Assembly (NCBI GenBank): GCA_958296015.1
Contig: CATQIH010000018.1
Location: 1 to 64,000, forward strand
Direction: 5' to 3'
Length of the DNA: 64,000 nt
Source: Cyclobacteriaceae bacterium
Lineage (GTDB): Bacteria > Bacteroidota > Bacteroidia > Cytophagales > Cyclobacteriaceae
In this document: positions 36,038-45,783 of the stretch, in pieces
How positions within the stretch are numbered: position 1 is the stretch's first letter
Layout: the number at the start of each line of letters is the position of its first letter
Program-made: the position numbers and the translations under genes
The notes under the pieces: model-generated
The model's database searches: none
The model's input: only the letters and a program-made list of their open reading frames with translations
Told to the model about the DNA's origin: nothing

Positions 36038-37254
36038 CCATCCTCTCTTTCCACATTAGGCAACCACCCGGCAATGATGCCCAGCAAAGGCAGGAAGGCG
36101 CATAGGTGGAAGACATAGGTGATGCTGGTATAGTCTGCCAGCTTGCCCAACAAGGCAGAACCCAGGCCGCCCATCCCAAAAGCAAAGCCAAAGAACAAAC
36201 CGGAGATCATGCCTACCTTGCCGGGCACCAGTTCCTGCGCATACACCAGAATAGCCGGAAAGGCCGAAGAGATGATGATGCCGATCACCACCGATAAAGC
36301 ACCGGTCCAAAACAGGTCTACATACGGAAGCAGCAGCGTGAAGGGAGCTACGCCCAGGATAGAAGCCCAGATGACATACTTTCTGCCAAAACGATCACCC
36401 AACGGACCACCAATCAACGTGCCTGCGGCGACCGATGCCAGAAAGATGAACAGGTATATCTGCGACTGCTGCACCGATACGCCAAACTTATCGATCAGAT
36501 AGAACGTGAGGTAGCTGGTGATGCTGGCCATGTAGAAGTATTTGGAGAAGATCAGGGCGAGCAAAATAGCAATGGAAGTATTGACCTTGCCGCGAGATAA
36601 TACCGGGTGTACATCGTGCTCCTGCGTTTTACCCTTGCTCATCTTCTGGTGCAGGTGGTGCTTATACCAATGAGCCACCCGCGACAAGGCAATCATGGCC
36701 AGCACCGCCGCCAGACCAAACCAGATGATGTTGTGCTGCCCGTAGGGAACCACAACGAGCGCAGCGAGCAAAGGACCCGTGGCCCCTCCGGCATTGCCGC
36801 CTATCTGGAAGATAGACTGTGCCAGCCCGCGCCTGCCGCCTGAAGCCAGGTAAGCCACCCTGGAAGACTCCGGGTGAAACACCGACGAACCCATACCCAC
36901 CAATGCCACTGCCACCAGAATATGCCCATAGTCTGAAGCCTGTGACAGTAGCACCAGCCCTGCCAGTGTAAAGCTCATGCCTATTGGCAAGGAGTACGGG
37001 CGGGGCGTTTTGTCAGTGTAAAAGCCTACTACAGGTTGCAGCAGTGAGGCCGTTAGCTGAAATGTCAGCGTGATCAGCCCGATCTGTGTGAAGGTGAGCT
37101 GGTAATTGTTCTTGATCAATGGGTACACCGCAGGTATCACCGACTGCATCATGTCGTTGAGCAGGTGGGCAAAGCTGATGGTAAAAAGGATCGGAAAGAC
37201 GGTCTTCTGTACCTGTCTTTTCGGTGAGGTAGGTGTTATGGTCGTGTTTTCCAT
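36034..37254 (-). CDS. MFS transporter, fosmidomycin-resistance-like
   Basis: The 406-residue protein has twelve membrane helices in two halves, with MFS loop motifs (GFYTDKTPRPYSLPIGM after helix 2; GGPLGDRFGRKYVIW in the second half). The start ISFAHLLNDMMQSVIPAVYPL and MGSSVFHPESSRVAYLASGGRRG fit the Fsr group. Such proteins export drugs or small metabolites. It lies 20 bases downstream of the FucP-like gene on the same strand, so the two may share a transcript. Confidence 0.85.
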   Translation of the reverse strand: MENTTITPTSPKRQVQKTVFPILFTISFAHLLNDMMQSVIPAVYPLIKNNYQLTFTQIGLITLTFQLTASLLQPVVGFYTDKTPRPYSLPIGMSFTLAGLVLLSQASDYGHILVAVALVGMGSSVFHPESSRVAYLASGGRRGLAQSIFQIGGNAGGATGPLLAALVVVPYGQHNIIWFGLAAVLAMIALSRVAHWYKHHLHQKMSKGKTQEHDVHPVLSRGKVNTSIAILLALIFSKYFYMASITSYLTFYLIDKFGVSVQQSQIYLFIFLASVAAGTLIGGPLGDRFGRKYVIWASILGVAPFTLLLPYVDLFWTGALSVVIGIIISSAFPAILVYAQELVPGKVGMISGLFFGFAFGMGGLGSALLGKLADYTSITYVFHLCAFLPLLGIIAGWLPNVEREDG

Positions 37255-37274
37255 CTATGTCATATTAAGCAATT

Positions 37275-38690
37275 TTAGCTCCTCATTTTCTGTTGGTAGC
37301 CTTTAAACCCGTAAAAGGCAACATAGACGTAGCATATCATCGGTACGATAAAAGAAAGCTGTAGATTGCCTGTAATATCAGCGATGGCTCCCTGTAGGGG
37401 AGGAATGATGGCTCCGCCTACAATGGCCATCACCAGCAACGAAGAACCCTGCCCGGTATGTTCTCCTAGCCCTTTGATGGCCAGGTCGAAGATGGTAGGG
37501 AACATGATAGAGTTGAACAGCCCGATGGCAATTACCGACCACATGGCAAGGTGCCCCTGGGTGAAGATCGTGAGGGCCAGCAGGATGATTACCGTGGTGG
37601 CAAACAGGCCCAGCGTTCGGTGAGGAATAAACCTGCCCAGCATAAACACTGCAATATTGAGCACGATGATGCCCAGCGTGGTTAGTGCCAGATCCAGGTC
37701 ATAAATGCCATATACTGCCAGAAAAGCAACCAGGGTGATCAGTGCCATGATCAGGTATTTGTACCTATTGTTTTTGAACTGTGCCAGTGCCACCGCACCA
37801 AAAAACCGCCCGATCATCGCACCACCCCAGTAGAAGGCAAGGTAATAACCTGCCTGTGTGGCATCAAAACCGGCAATGTTGGGTAGCTTCAGAAAGCCGA
37901 TCAGCGAACTGCCGATGGTCACTTCACCCCCCACATACGCAAAGATACAGGCAATGCCCAGCACCAAATGCCTGTAGCGGAGTGCCCCGGCATCGGCCAC
38001 AATTTTGCTTTCACCAGTTACGTTGGGCAGGTGTGATATGCGGATGATCCCTGCAATGAGCAGCAAAGCACCGGCCAGCCCCAGGTATGGAATCTTCACC
38101 GAGTCGGCAGTAGGTGCGGCAGCTATGCCGGTAGCTTCTTCAAAGATCAGATAGCCCCCAATCACAGGAGCAATGGTGGTGCCCAGCGAATTGAGTGCCT
38201 GGGTCATGTTCATACGGCTGGATGAGCTTTCGGGTGGGCCCAGAATAGCCACATAGGGATTGGCGGCAATTTGCAGCACGGTGATGCCCGAGGCCAGCAC
38301 AAACAAGGCAGTCAGAAAGAACCCGTAGCTGTGCAGCCCGGCAGCCGGATAGAAAAGCACACAGCCTACCGCTGCTACGATCAGCCCGATGATGATCCCG
38401 TTCTTGTAGCCTATCTTCATGATCGGGTCGCCTTTGGTGATGGAAAATATGAAATAGACCAGCGAGATGATAAAATAAGCACCAAAGAAGGCTGTCTGTA
38501 TGAGCATAGCCTGCCAGTGCTGGAGTGTAAACACCGTCTGGAGCTTAGGAATCAGGATATCGTTCATGCAGGTGATGAAACCCCACATAAAAAACAACAG
38601 GGTGACAGTGATTAGCGGTGCCGTATAGTTCTTGCTGCTGTCGTAGGTAGTGCCCGAAGATGGTTCTGTTTTGGTTGAAATACTTGCCAT
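37275..38690 (-). CDS. FucP-like sugar:proton symporter (MFS)
   Basis: The 471-residue protein has twelve predicted membrane helices. It shows the FucP-type pattern TLLFFMWGFITCMNDILIPKLQ with the conserved Asn-Asp in helix 1, IAANPYVAILGPPESSSSRMNMTQALNS (shortened: IAANPYVAILGP), and GAIIPPLQGAIADITG near the C-terminus. Members import L-fucose, glucose/galactose or N-acetylglucosamine. The nearby SusC/SusD and sulfatase genes suggest that it takes up a sugar released from a glycan, by inference. The substrate is not certain. Confidence 0.88.
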   Translation of the reverse strand: MASISTKTEPSSGTTYDSSKNYTAPLITVTLLFFMWGFITCMNDILIPKLQTVFTLQHWQAMLIQTAFFGAYFIISLVYFIFSITKGDPIMKIGYKNGIIIGLIVAAVGCVLFYPAAGLHSYGFFLTALFVLASGITVLQIAANPYVAILGPPESSSSRMNMTQALNSLGTTIAPVIGGYLIFEEATGIAAAPTADSVKIPYLGLAGALLLIAGIIRISHLPNVTGESKIVADAGALRYRHLVLGIACIFAYVGGEVTIGSSLIGFLKLPNIAGFDATQAGYYLAFYWGGAMIGRFFGAVALAQFKNNRYKYLIMALITLVAFLAVYGIYDLDLALTTLGIIVLNIAVFMLGRFIPHRTLGLFATTVIILLALTIFTQGHLAMWSVIAIGLFNSIMFPTIFDLAIKGLGEHTGQGSSLLVMAIVGGAIIPPLQGAIADITGNLQLSFIVPMICYVYVAFYGFKGYQQKMRS

Positions 38691-38936
38691 GTGTATGCGT
38701 ACTTAAATAAGGATAGATGTTCGTTAGTGTTCGTTAGCGTCCAGGATCATAAGATAGATAGAGCATTCGCGGCACAAGATAACAGATATAATAAATTTAT
38801 CCTATATCTAACCTTATTCCTTACACGACTGATCATCTTTCCTAAGAATCACCTTTCCGGCGGTAGCTGCCGGTGTATACCACACAATAACTATGATAGG
38901 AAACCGCTAATAATCCTTCAAAATGCACTGCCAAAG
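38691..38936. other. Upstream region of the FucP-like gene
   Basis: This AT-rich region would hold the promoter of the FucP-like gene. A near-repeat TTCGTTAGTGTTCGTTAGCG lies at about 38719. I see no gene. Confidence 0.4.
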
Positions 38937-39260
38937 GTGTAAGGGATGCCCAATGTACGTGGTTTGCACGCCCCTACAAGTGTAAGGGATGCCCTACACA
39001 CGTGGTTTGCACGCCCCTACAAGTGTAAGGGATGCCCTACACACGTGGTTTGCATACCCCTACAAGTGTAAGGGATGCCCTACGCACGTGGTTTGCACAC
39101 CCCTACAAGTGTAAGGGATGCCCTACGCACGTGGTTTGCACACCCCTACAAGTGTAAGGAATGTCCAACGTACGTGGTTTGCACACCCCTACAAGTGTAA
39201 GGGATGCCCTACGCACGTGGTTTGCACACCCCTACAAACGCAAGGAATGCTCTACGCACG
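38937..39260. repeat. Tandem array of a 43-bp repeat, seven copies plus a degenerate one
   Basis: Units start at 38937, 38980, 39023, 39066, 39109, 39152 and 39195, exactly 43 bp apart, with a degenerate eighth at 39238. The unit begins GTGTAAGGGATGCCCTA, contains ACGTGG and TTTGCAC, and ends CCCCTACAA. Differences between copies are few, so the array is recent or homogenised. No spacers occur, so it is not a CRISPR. It ends in an inverted repeat, GCTCTACG and CGTAGAGC. Confidence 0.9.
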
Positions 39261-39319
39261 TACGTAGAGCAGCTACTATTGACAGTATATGGCGTTCAAC
39301 ACACCTATATGGTACTGCG

Positions 39320-39890
39320 ATCTCTACCCAAGGTCTGTGGGGACACAGACCTTTGGCGGCTTGTGAAGACCAGCCGCGGCGGCACGGGCCGACCCTACCC
39401 AAGGTCTGTGTCTTCACAGACCTTTAGCAGCTTGTGGAAGATCGGTAGTCGCCATCCGGTATGGAATGCTACGGGCATGGCGGCTTGTGGAGACCAGCCA
39501 CGGCGGCACGGGCCGACCCTACCCAAGGCATGTGTCTTCACAGACCTTTAGCAGCTTGTGGAAGATCGGTAGTCGCCATCCGGTATGGAATGCTACGGGC
39601 ATGGCGGCTTGTGAAGACCGGCCGCGGGCGGCACGGGCCGACCCTACCCAAGGTCTGTGTCTTCACAGACCTTTAGCAGCTTGTGGAAGATCGGTAGTCG
39701 CCATCCGGTATGGAATGCTACGGGCATGGCGGCTTGTGGAGACCAGCCACGGCGGCACGGGCCGACCCTACCCAAGGTCTGTGTCTTCACAGACCTTTAG
39801 CAGCTTGTGGAAGATCGGTAGTCGCTATCCGGTATGGAATGCTACGGGCATGGCGGCTTGTGAAGACCAGCCACGGCGGCACAGGGTACC
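39320..39890. repeat. Tandem array of a 124-bp repeat with an internal hairpin
   Basis: The unit recurs at 39391, 39515, 39640 and 39764 (spacing 124, 125, 124), with a shorter first unit near 39321. Most units contain AAGGTCTGTG-TCTT-CACAGACCTT, a perfect ten-base stem with four-base loop. The rest is GC-rich (GCATGGCGGCTTGTG, CGGCACGGGCCGACC). The third unit has one extra G. Open frames across it are by-products. It directly follows the 43-bp array and precedes susC. Confidence 0.9.
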
Positions 39891-40061
39891 CCGCACAAGC
39901 CACAGGTATTGAAGTATAGTCTGCATAACTCTTATATTATGATAATACTTATTTATGCTAAAACAAAGCCTGATAATTTCTTGCAAAGCTAAACTTTCAT
40001 ATATTGTATCGGGTAACAACTGTCTTGGACAGAAGAGCATACCTTACACCTAAATGAACCT
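39891..40061 (+). promoter_or_regulatory. susC upstream region
   Basis: The AT-rich 170 bp between the repeat array and the susC start must contain the promoter of the glycan-uptake operon. I could not fix the elements. The repeats lie only about 170 bp from the start codon. Confidence 0.35.
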
Positions 40062-43000
40062 ATGAATAAAGTTTTACGCTTTGCATTGTTATTGATCTCC
40101 TTACATTGCCTGGATGCTCATGCACAGCAAACCGCCATATCGGGCACCGTAACGGATGCCAGAGACGATACCCCGCTGCCCGGAGTGAACGTAACGCTGA
40201 AAGGTACTACGCAGGGTACCATCTCCAGTGCCTATGGCGAATACCGCCTTACAGTGCCCAACCCCAACGACACGCTGATCTTTTCCTTCATCGGATATGT
40301 GCCGCTGGAAGTGGGGCTGGCTGGCAGCACCAGTATGGACATCAGCCTGAGAGAGGATGTGCAGGAATTGCAGGAGGTGGTGGTCACAGGGTTTCAGGAG
40401 GTAGAACGCAAGCTGTTTACCGGTGCGGCCAACCTGGTGAAAATGGAAGACATCAAAAGCCCGGGTATGGTCGATGCCAGCCGTATGCTGGAGGGGCAAG
40501 TGGCCGGCGTGTCGGTAGACAATATATCAGGTACTTTTGGTACGGCACCCAGAATCCGTATCCGGGGTAATACCTCCATCAATGGCGATAACCAGCCGCT
40601 CTGGGTGGTGGATGGCGTTATTCTGGAAGACCTCACCAACGTGAGTGCCGATGATATTGTGACGGGCAACCCCAACACCGTACTGGCCTCTTCTATTGCC
40701 GGTATCAATCCTGATGATATTGCTTCGTTTCAGGTGCTCAAAGATGCTTCTGCCACTGCCCTCTACGGCACCCGTGCCAAAAACGGCGTGATCGTGATCA
40801 CTACCAAAAAAGGAAAGAGCGGCGGGCTGCGGATCAACTATTCCGGCAATGCCTCTTTCCACCTGCGGCCCAGCTATCGGCAGTTTGATATTCTCAACTC
40901 CGCCGACGAAATGTCTATCTACCGCGAAATGTATGAGAAAGGACTGGTAGATATTGGCACCTCTGTGAAGGCCAAAAACTATGGCTCATTGGGTAAAATG
41001 TTTGCCCTTATCTCCGAACACCAGATTCCCTGGGGCGTAAACGGTACGCTGAACGAAAACTTTCTGCACCAGTACGAAACTGCCAACACCGATTGGTTTG
41101 ATGTGCTGTTCAAAGATTTCTCCTTGCAGCAGCAGCATTCGCTGAGCTTTACCTCGGGCAACGAAAACTACAACAGCTACTACTCTATCAGCTACCTCAA
41201 CGACAACGGCCAGACGGTAGCCGACGGCGTGCAACGCTATGCCGGTACGGCCAAAAACAGCTTCTTCCTGTCCGACAGGTTCTCGCTGGATACCAAACTC
41301 ACGGCCAGCTACCGCCAGCAGCAACTCCCCGGCACCACCGACCGCGACTTTGACCCCATCACCGGGCGGTATAAGCGCGACTTTGACATCAACCCGCTGA
41401 GCTATGCGCTCAATACCAGCCGCTCTATCCGGGCGTACGACAGTGCAGGCAACCTGGAGTATTTCAGAAGAAACTATGCAGACTTCAATATCCTGAAAGA
41501 GCTTTCGCTCAACCATATCAACGTGAAGGTGGCCGACATTTCCGCACAGGCCGACCTGAACCTGAAGCTTACCGATGGGTTATCTCTGAGAAGCACGCTG
41601 CAAGGGCGTTATGCGTCTACCAACCGTGAGCACATCATCCACGAAAATGCCAACCAGGCGGAAGCCTACCGGGCCAACAGCACACAGTATATCCAGGAGT
41701 CGAACCCACTGCTGTTTCAAGACCCTAACGACCCTGGCTCATTGCCCAAGGTGGTGTTGCCCGAAGGCGGGTTTAACTACCTGGATGAAAGCAGCCTGAA
41801 GAACTTTTATGTGAGAAACAGCCTGAACTGGTCCACAACCTTTAGCCGGGTGCATGAGGTAAATGTGCTGGCCGGTCAGGAAATCAAGTACACCGACCGC
41901 TCCAGCCGCAGTGCCGACGGTATCGGTGTGGTGTACGAAAGCGGGGGCGTAGTCAATACCGATCCCGATATCATCAGGTTTCTCAACCGGCAGGGCGTTA
42001 GCTTTTATGAGCTTGCCGAAGACAGGGAACGCTTTGCCGGTTTCTTTCTGAATGGTGGCTACGCCTACAATGACAAATACGTAGTCAACGGCACCGTGCG
42101 CTATGATGGTTCTAACCGGCTGGGCAAAAGCCGTGCAGCACGTTACCTGCCTACCTGGAACGTGAGCGGTGCCTGGAACATAGACCGGGAGACGCTCTTC
42201 AGGCTACCCTCTGTGTTTACCTTCCTGAAACTGCGCGGCACTTACGGGCTTTCGGCCAACCTGGGGCCAGACGTGAGCGCGCTGCTCAACCTGCGGTCGG
42301 ATGTCACCCTGCGGCCTACTGATACGGAGTCGTTCTTGTATATTGATGACCTGGAAAACCGTGACCTCACCTGGGAAAAGCTCAAAGAACTCAACGTAGG
42401 CGTAGACTATGGCCTGTTGAAAGATAAAATTACCGGTACAATAGATGTCTATCAGCGCAATTCCTTCGACCTGATTGGCCTGATACAGACCAGCGGGGTA
42501 GGCGGGGCAGGCTATAAGTATGGCAACTATGCTGATATGACATCCAAAGGCTTTGAGTTTTCTATCAACACACTCAACTATTACTCGAAGAACCTATCGT
42601 GGACCACCAGCTTCAACATTGGCTATACCAAAGACCGTATCACACGGCTGGATTTCAACCCCATCATTGCCGATGCCATCAAGCCGGAAGGCGCGCCGGT
42701 GGAAGGTGGCCCACGTCGGGCTATCTACTCTACCAAATTTGCCGGGCTGAACACCCGGGGCATTCCCACCTTCTATGATGCCAATGGTGAGACGGTGTTC
42801 TATTACGACATTCAGCAGCGCGACAGCCTGTTGCAGACACTCAAATATGAAGGCCCTTCCGAACCCAGGGGCGCAGGTGGACTGACCAACATCGTGACTT
42901 ACAAAAACTTTACGCTCAACGTGCTGCTATCTTATAAGTTTGATTACAAGATCAGGCTCAACGATGCCTTCAACTCAGCCTACACAGACTTTGGCTCGTT

Positions 43001-43391
43001 CTCCAAAAGCTTTAAAGACCGGTGGGAAGTGCCCGGCGACGAGCAGTATACCAACATACCCGTCATTCTGGATCAGCAGATTACCAGGGTATACACCGAA
43101 GAGAATACAAACATTACCTACGCGTACGATCTCTACAACAGAAGCACGGTGCGCGTAGCTGATGGCGGGTATGTGCGCCTGAAGACGGTGAGACTGAGCT
43201 ACAACCTACCGCCCTCGTTGCTGGAAAGAGCAAAGATCAACAATGCTACGCTCACAGTAGAAGGGCAGAACCTGTGGCTGATCTATGCAGACAGAAAGCT
43301 CAACGGGCAGGACCCTGAGTTCTTCTCTTCCGGCGGGGTGGCGCTGCCGCAGCCCAGGCAAGTCACTGTTTCACTCAATATTGGATTTTAG
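40062..43391 (+). CDS. SusC/RagA-type TonB-dependent outer membrane transporter
   Basis: The 1109-residue protein has a signal peptide (residues 1-21), a CarboxypepD-like N-terminal domain (ISGTVTDARDDTPLPGVNV) and a TonB plug domain (LWVVDGVILED, INPDDIASFQVLKDASATAL, YGTRAKNGVIVITTKKG), then the 22-strand barrel ending LPQPRQVTVSLNIGF. It imports oligosaccharides or peptides with the SusD lipoprotein encoded 12 bases downstream. The N-terminal domain has no SusC-specific anti-sigma signalling extension. Confidence 0.97.
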   Translation: MNKVLRFALLLISLHCLDAHAQQTAISGTVTDARDDTPLPGVNVTLKGTTQGTISSAYGEYRLTVPNPNDTLIFSFIGYVPLEVGLAGSTSMDISLREDVQELQEVVVTGFQEVERKLFTGAANLVKMEDIKSPGMVDASRMLEGQVAGVSVDNISGTFGTAPRIRIRGNTSINGDNQPLWVVDGVILEDLTNVSADDIVTGNPNTVLASSIAGINPDDIASFQVLKDASATALYGTRAKNGVIVITTKKGKSGGLRINYSGNASFHLRPSYRQFDILNSADEMSIYREMYEKGLVDIGTSVKAKNYGSLGKMFALISEHQIPWGVNGTLNENFLHQYETANTDWFDVLFKDFSLQQQHSLSFTSGNENYNSYYSISYLNDNGQTVADGVQRYAGTAKNSFFLSDRFSLDTKLTASYRQQQLPGTTDRDFDPITGRYKRDFDINPLSYALNTSRSIRAYDSAGNLEYFRRNYADFNILKELSLNHINVKVADISAQADLNLKLTDGLSLRSTLQGRYASTNREHIIHENANQAEAYRANSTQYIQESNPLLFQDPNDPGSLPKVVLPEGGFNYLDESSLKNFYVRNSLNWSTTFSRVHEVNVLAGQEIKYTDRSSRSADGIGVVYESGGVVNTDPDIIRFLNRQGVSFYELAEDRERFAGFFLNGGYAYNDKYVVNGTVRYDGSNRLGKSRAARYLPTWNVSGAWNIDRETLFRLPSVFTFLKLRGTYGLSANLGPDVSALLNLRSDVTLRPTDTESFLYIDDLENRDLTWEKLKELNVGVDYGLLKDKITGTIDVYQRNSFDLIGLIQTSGVGGAGYKYGNYADMTSKGFEFSINTLNYYSKNLSWTTSFNIGYTKDRITRLDFNPIIADAIKPEGAPVEGGPRRAIYSTKFAGLNTRGIPTFYDANGETVFYYDIQQRDSLLQTLKYEGPSEPRGAGGLTNIVTYKNFTLNVLLSYKFDYKIRLNDAFNSAYTDFGSFSKSFKDRWEVPGDEQYTNIPVILDQQITRVYTEENTNITYAYDLYNRSTVRVADGGYVRLKTVRLSYNLPPSLLERAKINNATLTVEGQNLWLIYADRKLNGQDPEFFSSGGVALPQPRQVTVSLNIGF

Positions 43392-43403
43392 TACCATATA
43401 TAT

Positions 43404-44867
43404 ATGATGCACAAAGCAACTTCCACAAAAATATATAGCCTGTTGTTCATGCTCCTGCTGCTGGCAGCCTGCAACGACTACCTGGAGGAAAACCCCGACA
43501 ACAGGGTAGAACTGAATACACTGGAGAAGTCTGCCCAGCTACTAACCAATGCTTACTCGCAAGGTGCCTATACCTTTACAGAATGGATGAGCGATATGGT
43601 CACCTACACACTGGGCACCCAGAAGCTACCGGAGCACAACATGGCCTATCGGTGGGAGGAAATCACCCGTGGCCCCGACAACCAGGATACGCCTGCTTAC
43701 TTCTGGAATGAAACCTACAGTGCCATTGCCCATGCCAACGAGGTGCTGGCCGTGGTAGACGAGCTGCCCGGAGACGAAGCCCGCAGAAGAGCCGTAAAAG
43801 GGGAAGCCCTGCTGACACGAGCGTACGGGCATTTTATGCTGGTCAACCTGTTTGGCGAAGACTATGATGCTTCCACAGCGGCCAAAGACAAAGGTATACC
43901 CTACGTGGAAGAACCCGAAACGGAGTTTATCAAACAGTATGAGCGGCTGTCGGTAAGAAGAACGTACGATAAGATAGAAGAAGATATGCTGGCAGGATTA
44001 TCGATGGTGAGCGATGCCTACTATAGCAACTCCGGCAAGTATCACTTCACTAAAAATGCTGCCCTGGCTTTCGCATCCCGTTTCTATCTGTACAAAAGAG
44101 AATACGAAAAATGCATTGACTACAGCAGTCAGCTGCTGGGCAACAGTCCTGGTACTTTCGTCAAAGATATTGCTGCGCTGAAGCAGGAAAGAGTCAATGA
44201 CCAAGACTACATCCGGTTATACACTTCACCCAGCGACCCTAGTAATATATTATTGATCCGCCAGGTAACTACTTTCCCGGTCAACGTAGGCTACTGGCCT
44301 GATGCAGCGATCTACAATGGCTTGTTCAACAATACTAACCCTGTAGGAGGTGAAGACCAGCGGAGTAATCCGGCCTATGTGCGAGGCGATAACGGGCTGT
44401 CAGCCACCAAGTTTGAATACCTGTTCGAACGCACCAGCCTGACCTCTAATGTGGGTAATTACTATACCATTGCACTGGCTTTTCGGGGCGAAGAGGTGCT
44501 GCTCAACAGAGCAGAAGCCTTGTTCTACTTAGGGCGGGAAGATGACATGCTGGCAGATTTGCAACTGCTGGCTGAGAAGCGTTACACAGGAAACGAGCCA
44601 TTGACTATTGAAAGAATCACCACATACTATGGAGGGCGTTTCCCTGAAGATGGTCGCGCTGCGTTGTTTATTCAGATGCTTTCGGAGCGTCAGAAGGAGT
44701 TCATCCACGAAGGACTGAGATGGTTTGACATTAAGCGGTTTGACTTGCCTGTGACCCATATCTTATCAGATGGTTCGCAGGTACAGCTAAGCCAGGATGA
44801 TAAAAGAAAAGTACTACAAATACCACAAGCAGCCCAAGACATCGGAGACCTTGACCCTAACCCTTGA
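43404..44867 (+). CDS. SusD/RagB-type surface lipoprotein
   Basis: The 487-residue protein starts with a lipoprotein signal (LLLLAACNDYLEENPDN, Cys about residue 23) and has the SusD helical-repeat fold: YSAIAHANEVL, AVKGEALLTRAYGHFMLVNLFG, FASRFYLYKREYEKCI, RGEEVLLNRAEALFYLGRED, then SERQKEFIHEGLRWFDIKRF. It binds the ligand and forms the lid of the SusC channel. It overlaps the following gene's longest frame by four bases, though the true start of that gene is 57 bases later. Confidence 0.95.
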   Translation: MMHKATSTKIYSLLFMLLLLAACNDYLEENPDNRVELNTLEKSAQLLTNAYSQGAYTFTEWMSDMVTYTLGTQKLPEHNMAYRWEEITRGPDNQDTPAYFWNETYSAIAHANEVLAVVDELPGDEARRRAVKGEALLTRAYGHFMLVNLFGEDYDASTAAKDKGIPYVEEPETEFIKQYERLSVRRTYDKIEEDMLAGLSMVSDAYYSNSGKYHFTKNAALAFASRFYLYKREYEKCIDYSSQLLGNSPGTFVKDIAALKQERVNDQDYIRLYTSPSDPSNILLIRQVTTFPVNVGYWPDAAIYNGLFNNTNPVGGEDQRSNPAYVRGDNGLSATKFEYLFERTSLTSNVGNYYTIALAFRGEEVLLNRAEALFYLGREDDMLADLQLLAEKRYTGNEPLTIERITTYYGGRFPEDGRAALFIQMLSERQKEFIHEGLRWFDIKRFDLPVTHILSDGSQVQLSQDDKRKVLQIPQAAQDIGDLDPNP

Positions 44868-44888
44868 TGATAGATAGATATACAGTAC

Positions 44889-44908
44889 AGACGCCATGCA
44901 TGGCGTCT
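44889..44908. promoter_or_regulatory. Perfect 20-base palindrome between susD and the metallohydrolase gene
   Basis: AGACGCCATGCATGGCGTCT is its own reverse complement and lies 21 bases after the susD stop and 16 before the next start. In mRNA it could form a hairpin that lowers downstream expression, or it could be a repeat of wider distribution. It has no T-run. Confidence 0.6.
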
Positions 44909-44923
44909 CAACGACAATCGACT

Positions 44924-45781
44924 ATGAAAAAAATACTCTTACTATTAATCTGTACACTCTCACTCTCTGCCTGCTATCAGGAGGAGGTGATCGATATAGA
45001 CCAGCGTGTGGTGGAACCTCCTGCCGATACGATAGATCAGTACATACAGAAAAACTTTATAGACCAGTATGGAGTGGCTGTGCGCTATAAGTACGTAGAC
45101 CGGTATGTAGACCCTACCAAAAGGGTGGCCCCGCCCAGCCGGGAAGTGGTGCAGCCTATGCTCGACTTTCTGCTTTCTTACTGGGCTGGGCCGTTCATCA
45201 ATGTGCCCAATGGAGAAGCGTTCTTCAAAACCCATGTGCCTGCCGAGATTATCTTTGTCGGCTCTTCTATCTACAATTCAGATGGTACCGAGATTCTGGG
45301 CACAGCCGATGCCGGTGCGCGTATTACCCTCACCAGGGTCAACAGGATTGATGAAAGCGACCAGGAGTGGTTGTTTCTGCAACTGGGAACGATCTACCAT
45401 GAGTTTGCCCACATCGTACATCAGCGCTATAACCTGCCCCCTAACTTTCAGCAGATTTCTCCGCAGGGCTATACCTCTGCCGGTTCGTGGTACAGCTTAT
45501 CAGACGATGAAGCACTTCGCCGGGGGTTTGTGTCGCCATATGCTACCAGCTCATTCAACGAAGACTTTGCAGAAGTGGTAGCTCACCTGCTGTATGTGCC
45601 CGACTTTTATGAGAAATATATTAACCAGGAACCGGATTGCACCGACCAGGCTTGTGTAGAACGCAACGTAGGAAGGGCATTGATTCAGGAAAAAGTAACT
45701 GCTATTCTGAAGCACTATAAGCAGTATACAGGCGTAGATTTGCTTGAGGTAAGAGCACTGGTTCAGCAGAAATACGAATAA
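44924..45781 (+). CDS. Zinc metallohydrolase lipoprotein linked to SusCD
   Basis: The true start is the ATG at 44924, giving 285 residues. A lipoprotein signal (LSACYQEE, Cys17) is followed by a domain with the zinc-protease motif HEFAHIVHQRY (His159, Glu160, His163). A further acidic residue for metal binding could come from SFNEDFAEVVAHL. This matches the substrate-import-associated zinc metallohydrolase family found with SusC/SusD. It may process a surface partner or the substrate. The gene follows the palindrome at 44889 and precedes the DUF4302 gene by two bases. Confidence 0.88.
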   Translation: MKKILLLLICTLSLSACYQEEVIDIDQRVVEPPADTIDQYIQKNFIDQYGVAVRYKYVDRYVDPTKRVAPPSREVVQPMLDFLLSYWAGPFINVPNGEAFFKTHVPAEIIFVGSSIYNSDGTEILGTADAGARITLTRVNRIDESDQEWLFLQLGTIYHEFAHIVHQRYNLPPNFQQISPQGYTSAGSWYSLSDDEALRRGFVSPYATSSFNEDFAEVVAHLLYVPDFYEKYINQEPDCTDQACVERNVGRALIQEKVTAILKHYKQYTGVDLLEVRALVQQKYE

Positions 45782-45783
45782 CT

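Noticed and set aside
38937-39260. Possible CRISPR array
   Set aside because: The 43-bp units follow one another without unique spacers, and no cas gene is present.
39161-39919. Overlapping open frames of 66-148 codons
   Set aside because: They are produced by the 124-bp tandem repeat; their proteins are just translations of the repeat in different frames.
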